From Thermoplasmata archaeon UBA184 (GTDB lineage: Archaea; Thermoplasmatota; Thermoplasmata; Lutacidiplasmatales; UBA184), in contig DAEB01000040.1 of assembly GCA_002495185.1 (NCBI GenBank), forward strand, positions 28,418 through 92,417: a stretch of DNA of 64,000 nt, in the 5' to 3' direction. How positions within the stretch are numbered: the stretch's first letter is position 1; each line of letters starts with the position of its first letter. Made by a program: the position numbers and the translations under genes. The notes beneath the pieces were generated by a model. It made no database searches. It was not told the origin of the DNA and saw nothing but the letters and a program-made list of their open reading frames with translations. Positions 53,877 through 59,394 of the stretch are shown here, piece by piece.

Positions 53877-54602
53877 TCACTCCAATCCGTAGCCGCGGAA
53901 GACCTCGTACTTGACTCGATAGGCGGCGACCCCCAGCCCTAGCAGATTGCGATACGTCTCCTGCACCATCCCGGGCGTGCCGCACACGTAGTACGTTGGC
54001 CCGTCCAGCCCGCGCGACGCCTCGCTAAGGAGGTCGCTCTCGATGCGTCCGCGACGTCCCGTCCAGGACGAGTCCTTCGGGGCGCGCGTGAGAGTGTGAA
54101 GGACGTGGAAGCGGGGGTTTTGCCGCGTCAGACCATCCAGTTCCAAACGGTACGCGATCTCTGTTTCGTCTCGGCTCGAGTACACGAGGCGCACGTCCAA
54201 GGGAAGGTGACGGTCCGTCGCATACTCGGCCATCCCCTTGAGGGGCGTGATGCCGATGCCCCCCGCGACGAGAACAGCGGGAGTGGTCTCATCGAGCACG
54301 AAATGGCCGTAGGCGCCGTCCACTTCGGCATCATCGCCCGGACCGAGCGCCGCAAACGCCTCTTTCCAGGGAGAGTTCGAAACCCGCGCCCCGAACTCCA
54401 AATAGGGCTTGGTCGGAGAACACGCGAGCGACATCGGGTACTCGATAGGACCGCGCCCGGTTGAGAGCTCCAGACCGCAGAACTGGACGGGCGCGAAGTC
54501 GAATCCGGCAGGCTTCTCGAACTTCACATCATGCACGGTTGGAGTCACGCGAGTTGACTCCAAGACCCGGACCCGAGAGATCACGAACCTGCCTCTTTCC
54601 AC
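53877..54602 (-). CDS. ferredoxin-NADP reductase-like flavoprotein
   Basis: About 241 residues from GTG. The FAD domain has YPMSLAC (the R-x-Y-S-x-like flavin site, with Tyr-Pro-Met in place of Arg-x-Tyr). The NAD domain has VAGGIGITPLKGM and YVCGTPGMVQE, and the C-terminus ends in VFRGYGLE, near the flavin in the family. The start is uncertain: an open frame begins further upstream, but a TATA-like box (54621-54626) suggests GTG 54602 or 54584. The partner protein is unknown. Confidence 0.82.
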   Translation of the reverse strand: MERGRFVISRVRVLESTRVTPTVHDVKFEKPAGFDFAPVQFCGLELSTGRGPIEYPMSLACSPTKPYLEFGARVSNSPWKEAFAALGPGDDAEVDGAYGHFVLDETTPAVLVAGGIGITPLKGMAEYATDRHLPLDVRLVYSSRDETEIAYRLELDGLTRQNPRFHVLHTLTRAPKDSSWTGRRGRIESDLLSEASRGLDGPTYYVCGTPGMVQETYRNLLGLGVAAYRVKYEVFRGYGLE

Positions 54603-54854
54603 TCCATCCCGGCCTGCAGATAATGACTGAGTTGTTGGGGATTCGATCGGTTGGGTGCATGGGAGCTTGCTGCCGCCGGACGGGCTTTCCCCAAGGTGGC
54701 GCACGGGGCCCTAGGCGACCGAGACCTCCAACACTGTCCTCTTTGGACCACCGCAAGATCCCAGAATCGCGCCTCATCCGAGTGAATCCTTGCTGATTCC
54801 CCGCGAGCGGTCGCGAGCAGGACCGGACCGGGCAGCGGACCGATCTGCCGAGTG

Positions 54855-55238
54855 TCAGTGCAGCCGAACTAGCCCGCGAATCTCATCGAAGTCGGAGTCG
54901 AACGACACAATGGTCGTCTCGCCCTCCCGGACCATGGCTTCCACCATCGCGCAGTCCGGGACGGACAGCCGCCCATCGTGGGCCACGTGCCGCGCCATCG
55001 CGGAGTCCAGCAACTCGTCATCCAGGTAGATGATGTGGCAGGAGTCGCAGAAGAATTGGTAGAGCTCGCGCGCCGGCTTTCCTCCCTTCCGTGACCCGAT
55101 GATGGTAACCGCCTCAGATACAGTAAGGTCGAGAACTCGGAGCTCCCCTCGAACGCGCGGTTGGAGGGCGAGAGCAGGCTTGTGCCACTGGTCTTTCGCG
55201 TCGACCAGACCAACCCAGTAGGATGAATCAACGAACAC
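54855..55238 (-). CDS. vapC: PIN-domain toxin (VapC-like)
   Basis: The 127-residue protein has acidic residues in MFVDSSYWVGL (Asp), LTVSEAVTI (Glu), SVPDCAMVEAM (Asp) and VSFDSDFDEI (Asp). The ATG lies inside the 3' end of the antitoxin gene (overlap of 11 nt). Confidence 0.85.
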   Translation of the reverse strand: MFVDSSYWVGLVDAKDQWHKPALALQPRVRGELRVLDLTVSEAVTIIGSRKGGKPARELYQFFCDSCHIIYLDDELLDSAMARHVAHDGRLSVPDCAMVEAMVREGETTIVSFDSDFDEIRGLVRLH

Positions 55239-55476
55239 GATCGCGAAGTCCCTGAACGGTCTTCTTGCTCGCGACGGCGTCCCCCCCGTGGCTCACGATT
55301 CCCACGATGTCCTCCATCGTGACCGGCCTCCGGACCCGGACCATGAGCTCCGTCCCCCGAAGCTGCCATTCGAGCCGGTCACCCTCCCGGGCACCCATCG
55401 CCTGACGGACATCCCGGGGCACTACCGTCAAGAAACCCCGAGAGATCTTGCTCTCCCTAAGCACATCTGTCCCCAT
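55228..55476 (-). CDS. AbrB/SpoVT-type antitoxin
   Basis: The 82-residue protein has an AbrB hairpin: SKISRGFLTVVPRDVRQAMGAREGDRLEW, then a basic tail that would bind the toxin (KKTVQGLRDRVR). It overlaps the PIN gene at the 3' end and has a dyad between the TATA region and the ATG. Confidence 0.82.
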   Translation of the reverse strand: MGTDVLRESKISRGFLTVVPRDVRQAMGAREGDRLEWQLRGTELMVRVRRPVTMEDIVGIVSHGGDAVASKKTVQGLRDRVR

Positions 55477-55486
55477 AGTGACCGTG

Positions 55487-55502
55487 AGAACTAAGCGGTT
55501 CT
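55487..55502. promoter_or_regulatory. palindromic operator of the 55476 AbrB/PIN pair
   Basis: AGAAC-TAAGCG-GTTCT has 5-bp arms and lies between the AT-rich TATA region (CTTAATAGA in reverse, near 55505-55513) and the ATG. It is weaker than the other TA palindromes. Confidence 0.5.
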
Positions 55503-55551
55503 ATCTATTAAGGATTGACTCTGCGCCGATGAAGATCTTGTCCGTTGCGGG

Positions 55552-55567
55552 TGCAACACAACTTGCA
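55552..55567. repeat. inverted repeat in spacer
   Basis: TGCAA-CACAAC-TTGCA has 5-bp arms in the spacer between the antitoxin promoter and the end of the MscS gene. It shares the GTGCAA/TTGCA core with palindromes at 35204 and 39140. Confidence 0.35.
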
Positions 55568-55615
55568 TCCTCTCGTTCGATCCGGCGCGCAGGTTAGCCT
55601 CCCGGGAGGCAAGGG

Positions 55616-56119
55616 CTAGTACTCGCCCTCGAGCCGTTTCGCCGCCGTGTAGTTCACGAGGGGTCCCCCCAGCAGGTTGGAGTTGCTCACGAACACCAAG
55701 GTGCCGTCCTCCTGCTTGACGACCGTGGTCACGAGTCCGAAGCTGACGACCTCTCCCTTCACGCCTCCGAACTGGATGACGTCGCCGATCCGAATCGCCC
55801 GGTGCTGCAGCAGGATCACGCCCGAGACGAAGTTCTGGAGGGTGGTCTGCAACGCCAGCGTCACGGCGATCCCGGTGACCGCGGAGAAGGTGATGGTGGA
55901 AAGGAGGCTGATCGGGCCGAGAGTGACGGACGTCCCGATCAGTACCAGCGCCACCCAGATGACAGTGACCAGGATCTCAAGGCCCCGGACCTGAGCGGGG
56001 CTGGAGCCGGCCCGTTTCGCTCGTTCCCGGATCCATCGGGTCAGAAGAATCCCAACGACCGCCGGGACGAGCACGAGCAGGACGATGTCGAGAACCCACA
56101 CGTCAATCGATAACGCCAC
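55616..56119 (-). CDS. MscS-family mechanosensitive channel (short form)
   Basis: The 167-residue protein has three membrane helices (about residues 8-30, 46-68 and 75-108), and the third contains the pore-type Ala/Gly-rich SAVTGIAVTLALQTTLQNFVSG. The beta domain follows (RIGDVIQFGGVKGEVVSFGLVTTVV), but the protein stops soon after it. The usual C-terminal alpha/beta domain (about 100 residues) is missing, and the last residues (LVNYTAAKRLEGEY) look like a natural end. Confidence 0.88.
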   Translation of the reverse strand: MALSIDVWVLDIVLLVLVPAVVGILLTRWIRERAKRAGSSPAQVRGLEILVTVIWVALVLIGTSVTLGPISLLSTITFSAVTGIAVTLALQTTLQNFVSGVILLQHRAIRIGDVIQFGGVKGEVVSFGLVTTVVKQEDGTLVFVSNSNLLGGPLVNYTAAKRLEGEY

Positions 56120-56309
56120 GGTGTCGGTTCCCCAAGCGGGGCACCGGTTTCGAGGCTATTTCATGACTCTCACCGGCGCGGGGCGCTACAGTGCCCGGTG
56201 ATCTGAGCGGGGCCGAAAGCGAAGCGGGGGTCCCCGGGCTCGTCACGCCGCGCGACGGATTCTGCTCTCAGTCCCCCGAGGGGGTCGACTTTCCTCTTTC
56301 GTTCCAGGC

Positions 56310-56540
56310 TCAGGAGGGATACGCTTTCGAGAGCCCGTACCACATGAACCACGCCCCGAGGGCCATCAGGACCATGGCAATCCCGGTGAGGATGACCGAG
56401 ATCCAAGCGGCGGAGATCAGCCCCTCGAAGAGCACGATTCCGAGGAGGACGCCTCCGAGGAAGAGGACGACCAGGCCGAGGGCACCGATGAGAATCGCGT
56501 GGCTGTAGGGCAGCGCGACGTGCGGCCCCGGCACCGCCAT
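56310..56540 (-). CDS. small two-helix membrane protein, unknown
   Basis: The 76-residue protein has two hydrophobic helices (about residues 14-38 and 46-68) and a short charged end. No motif recognised. It lies between MscS and the proline-rich zinc-finger membrane gene on the same strand. Confidence 0.55.
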   Translation of the reverse strand: MAVPGPHVALPYSHAILIGALGLVVLFLGGVLLGIVLFEGLISAAWISVILTGIAMVLMALGAWFMWYGLSKAYPS

Positions 56541-56693
56541 GCCAGGTAGATTCGCGCTCCCTCCCTAAGAATGTGCGGACCTCCCCGAGGACGAGCCGGG
56601 GATGTATAACCCGCCCCGCGGCCGTCCGGCGGAACAAGGCGAAGCCGACCGCCCGGCCGCGGGGCCTGGTCCGTGCGCTCTCTCTCGATGGCC

Positions 56694-57161
56694 TCAGACG
56701 TAGAGGCCGTCGGTGTAGCAGTAGTAGCGCCCGTACTGGGCGATGTACGTGGTCGGCTTGCCACACTTCGGGCAGAGCGGGGCGGCCGGGGCCGCGACGG
56801 GAGCCGGAGCGGGAGGGGGCGGGGCCTGAGCCATCGCCTCGGGTGCGGGGGCCGCCATCGGCGCCGGCGCGGGCGGGGCGTAGACCGCGGGGGCCGGGCG
56901 AGGTCGAGCCTGGAATTTGGGCCAGATCGAGTGCATCAGCCAGCCGCCGACCGCGAGGAGCAAGCCGAACGCGGTGATGATGAAGAAGCCCTCGAAGTCG
57001 CCCTGGTAGTTCGAGAGGTTTCCCTGGTTGGTGGCGGACGTGGGGAAATTGGTCATCGCCAGGTAGCCGAAGATGAACCCGATGAAGATCAGGAGTCCAC
57101 CGATGCCGCAGACAATCTGGCCGATGTCAATCCAACTGGGAACCTTCGCCGGGCCTGCCAT
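56694..57161 (-). CDS. two-helix membrane protein with Pro/Ala linker and C-terminal partial zinc ribbon
   Basis: The 155-residue protein has two helices (about residues 14-34 and 62-82), a long Pro/Ala-rich linker and a C-terminal ribbon: LCPKCGKPTTYI, then YCYTDGLYV. The first CxxC is present, but in the second half only one Cys remains (Asp replaces the Cys expected in C-x-x-C). Related archaeal proteins usually have both pairs. The ATG was chosen because a TATA box lies at leaderless distance. A GTG seven codons upstream is also in frame. Confidence 0.7.
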   Translation of the reverse strand: MAGPAKVPSWIDIGQIVCGIGGLLIFIGFIFGYLAMTNFPTSATNQGNLSNYQGDFEGFFIITAFGLLLAVGGWLMHSIWPKFQARPRPAPAVYAPPAPAPMAAPAPEAMAQAPPPPAPAPVAAPAAPLCPKCGKPTTYIAQYGRYYCYTDGLYV

Positions 57162-57181
57162 GCGGCCCGCTACTGTCTTCA

Positions 57182-57189
57182 CCTATAGG
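57182..57189 (-). promoter_or_regulatory. TATA box of the 57161 gene
   Basis: The reverse strand reads CCTATAGG, centred 25 nt before the ATG, consistent with a leaderless transcript. Confidence 0.5.
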
Positions 57190-57399
57190 AACCTATTCCT
57201 GTCGGCCGAACCGTCCCGAGACCCGCCTTCGGTCGAAAGCCAACGGTCAGTCCGGGTCGGTTCACACCATCACCCCTTCGCCTGCGCCGGGGGGGCCGAG
57301 GAGAAACGCCCCCGCGCTCGAGTGGAGGCGAAGGCCCTCGGCGAGCGCCGGGTAAGGACCTGGTAGCTCTTCGCGCCGGACGGCGCCGCGGACCAAGGG

Positions 57400-57407
57400 C
57401 TAATATT
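57400..57407 (+). promoter_or_regulatory. TATA box of gmd
   Basis: CTAATATT lies in a GC-rich spacer, centred about 25 nt before the GTG at 57429. Confidence 0.5.
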
Positions 57408-57428
57408 CGAGCGGGGTTCGGACGCACG

Positions 57429-58406
57429 GTGGCGGACCGAGTTGCCCTCGTCACGGGCGTTACCGGCCAGGACGGGTCGTACCTTGCGGAGTTCCTCCTG
57501 GGGAAGGGCTACCGCGTGTACGGGCTCATCCGACGGCTTTCGAGCCCGAACGTCACCCACATCTCGGGGTTCCGGGAGAAGATCGAGATCCTCGACGCGG
57601 ACCTGATGGACCAGGTCTCCCTCAACGAGGCGATTCGTCGGTCGTCACCGGACGAAGTCTATAACCTCGCCTCGCAGTCGTTCGTCGGGGCCTCGTTCAG
57701 CCAGCCGGTGCTGACCGGCGAGGTGACGGGTCTCGGAGCTCTGCGCCTGCTCGAGGCGGTCCGGACCCAGGCGCCTCATGCGCGGGTTTACCAGGCGTCC
57801 TCGAGCGAGATGTTCGGCCACGTCGACCGGGAGCCGCAGAACGAGCTGACGCCGTTCCATCCCCGGAGCCCGTACGGGGTGGCCAAGGTCTACGCCTTCT
57901 GGGCTTCCATCAACTACCGGGAGGCGTACTCGATGTTCATCAGCAACGGAATCCTCTTCAACCACGAGTCCCCGCGGCGGGGGCTCGAGTTCGTGACGCG
58001 CAAGATCTCGGACGGGGTGGCGCGGATCGCCCTCGGACAGGCCCAGTCGCTCTCGCTCGGGAACCTAGATGCGAAGCGGGATTGGGGCTATGCGCCGGAG
58101 TACGTCGACCTGATGTGGCGGACCCTCCAGCACCCGACCCCGGGGGAGTTCGTCGGGGCGACCGGGGAGTCGCACACCGTCCGAGAGTTCGTCGAAGAGG
58201 CGTTCCGGGTGGTTGGGATCGAGAACGGGATGTCGCACGTGACCTCGGAGGCGAAATTCCACCGACCGTCCGAGGTCTACAACCTACGGGGAGACGCCTC
58301 CAAGGCCGCCCGGGAACTCGGGTGGGTTCCCAAGGTCAAATTCAAGGATCTCGTTCGGATCATGGTGCGCGCCGACCTTCAGCGGTTGAGCGGGCGAACC
58401 AACTGA
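57429..58406 (+). CDS. gmd: GDP-mannose 4,6-dehydratase
   Basis: The 325-residue extended SDR makes GDP-4-keto-6-deoxymannose. It has the NADP site VTGVTGQDGSYL and VYGLIRRLSS, both typical of Gmd, then YQASSSEMFGHV with the catalytic Ser-Glu, Y-x3-K in YGVAK and FNHESPRRG. The size is close to archaeal Gmd (320-345). The GTG is at leaderless distance from a TATA box. The product would feed the RMD-like reductase at 32294. Confidence 0.93.
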   Translation: MADRVALVTGVTGQDGSYLAEFLLGKGYRVYGLIRRLSSPNVTHISGFREKIEILDADLMDQVSLNEAIRRSSPDEVYNLASQSFVGASFSQPVLTGEVTGLGALRLLEAVRTQAPHARVYQASSSEMFGHVDREPQNELTPFHPRSPYGVAKVYAFWASINYREAYSMFISNGILFNHESPRRGLEFVTRKISDGVARIALGQAQSLSLGNLDAKRDWGYAPEYVDLMWRTLQHPTPGEFVGATGESHTVREFVEEAFRVVGIENGMSHVTSEAKFHRPSEVYNLRGDASKAARELGWVPKVKFKDLVRIMVRADLQRLSGRTN

Positions 58407-58517
58407 AGAGCTCGGTCGAGAGCTCCCGCCCCCGCCCCGGTGACCCGGGAACGGGTGCTGTCGGTCCATGGCCGATGCGGGTGAACCGGCCCTCCGTAGT
58501 ACTTCGAAAACCGCCGA

Positions 58518-58533
58518 GTGAACATCCGTTCAC
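58518..58533. promoter_or_regulatory. palindrome upstream of the ABC exporter promoter
   Basis: GTGAAC-ATCC-GTTCAC has perfect 6-bp arms and lies just before the TATA-like TCATTTAAC (58541-58549). A regulator binding here would block TBP/TFB access. Confidence 0.5.
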
Positions 58534-58540
58534 CGAGCGC

Positions 58541-58549
58541 TCATTTAAC
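58541..58549 (+). promoter_or_regulatory. TATA box of the ABC exporter transcript
   Basis: TCATTTAAC is centred about 33 nt before a small ORF (58578) and about 160 nt before the ATPase gene. Confidence 0.45.
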
Positions 58550-58577
58550 GGACCAAGAGTCAGCGGTTGGGTCACCG

Positions 58578-58703
58578 ATGTTCGCTGCGTCGGTGCCGGG
58601 CAGCCGGACGGACAGAAGGACGACGCGTCGAGCTCTCGAACGAGGGACGGCGAGACCTCGGCCATCCAGGTTCGACCATCTGCAAGACGAAGCGGGAGGG
58701 TAG
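58578..58703 (+). CDS. possible short leader ORF (41 residues), uncertain
   Basis: An ATG at near-leaderless distance from the TATA box opens a 41-codon Arg-rich frame (MFAASVPGSRTDRRTTRRAL...) that stops one base before the ATPase ATG. Its tight position between promoter and ABC gene could mean a leader peptide or simply a chance frame in GC-rich DNA. There is no recognised domain. Confidence 0.25.
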   Translation: MFAASVPGSRTDRRTTRRALERGTARPRPSRFDHLQDEAGG

Positions 58704-58704
58704 C

Positions 58705-59382
58705 ATGCCGGAATCGGTCGTGGTCGGTGAGGAAGTCTGGAAAGTGTACGGGCAGGGAGAGACTCAGGTCCCGGCGCTCCGGGGCATCAATGTCGACATT
58801 CGCCGAGGCGAAATGGTGGCCGTGATGGGCCCTTCCGGATGCGGGAAGACGACCTTCCTCAACTGCTTCAGCGGACTCGACGACATCACCCGCGGGAAGG
58901 TGACGCTCGAGGGGACGGACATCCATGCCATGTCCGACCGTCTGAAGACCGAGTACCGAGCCCGCCGGGCCGGGTTCGTGTTCCAGTCGTACAACCTGCT
59001 CACGATCCTGACCGCGGCCGAGAACGTCGAGATGCCGCTTCTCGCGTCCGGGGTCCGGGCGCGAGAGGCCCGGCCGCGGTCGGTCGAGATGCTCCGGGAG
59101 CTGGGGCTCGGAGACCGGGTCAACCACCGACCCTCGGAGCTCTCGGGGGGGCAGCAGCAGCGAGTGGCGCTCGCCCGGGCCCTCGTGTGCCGGCCCGCGA
59201 TCGTGTGGGCGGACGAGCCCACCGGGAACCTCGATGAGGAGGGCTCTCGCCAGGTGACGAGCCTCCTCCGGCAGCTCAACCGCGACTTCCAGCAGACGAT
59301 GGTGGTCGTGACGCACGACCCGGACGTGGCCGCGGCGTGCGACCGCACCCTCCGGATGCGCGACGGACGCTTCGTCACCTAG
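58705..59382 (+). CDS. ABC transporter ATP-binding protein (LolD/MacB type)
   Basis: The 225-residue ATPase has Walker A GPSGCGKTT (residues 42-50), the Q-loop in FVFQSYNLL, signature LSGGQQQR, Walker B IVWADEPTGNLD and the switch His in VVTHD. The DEPTGNLD form and size fit the LolD/MacB/FtsE class that works with FtsX-like permeases, and such a permease gene follows 12 nt later. The ATG has a nearby GGAGGG site. The longer open frame upstream has no conserved features. Confidence 0.93.
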   Translation: MPESVVVGEEVWKVYGQGETQVPALRGINVDIRRGEMVAVMGPSGCGKTTFLNCFSGLDDITRGKVTLEGTDIHAMSDRLKTEYRARRAGFVFQSYNLLTILTAAENVEMPLLASGVRAREARPRSVEMLRELGLGDRVNHRPSELSGGQQQRVALARALVCRPAIVWADEPTGNLDEEGSRQVTSLLRQLNRDFQQTMVVVTHDPDVAAACDRTLRMRDGRFVT

Positions 59383-59394
59383 AAGGATAGGCCC

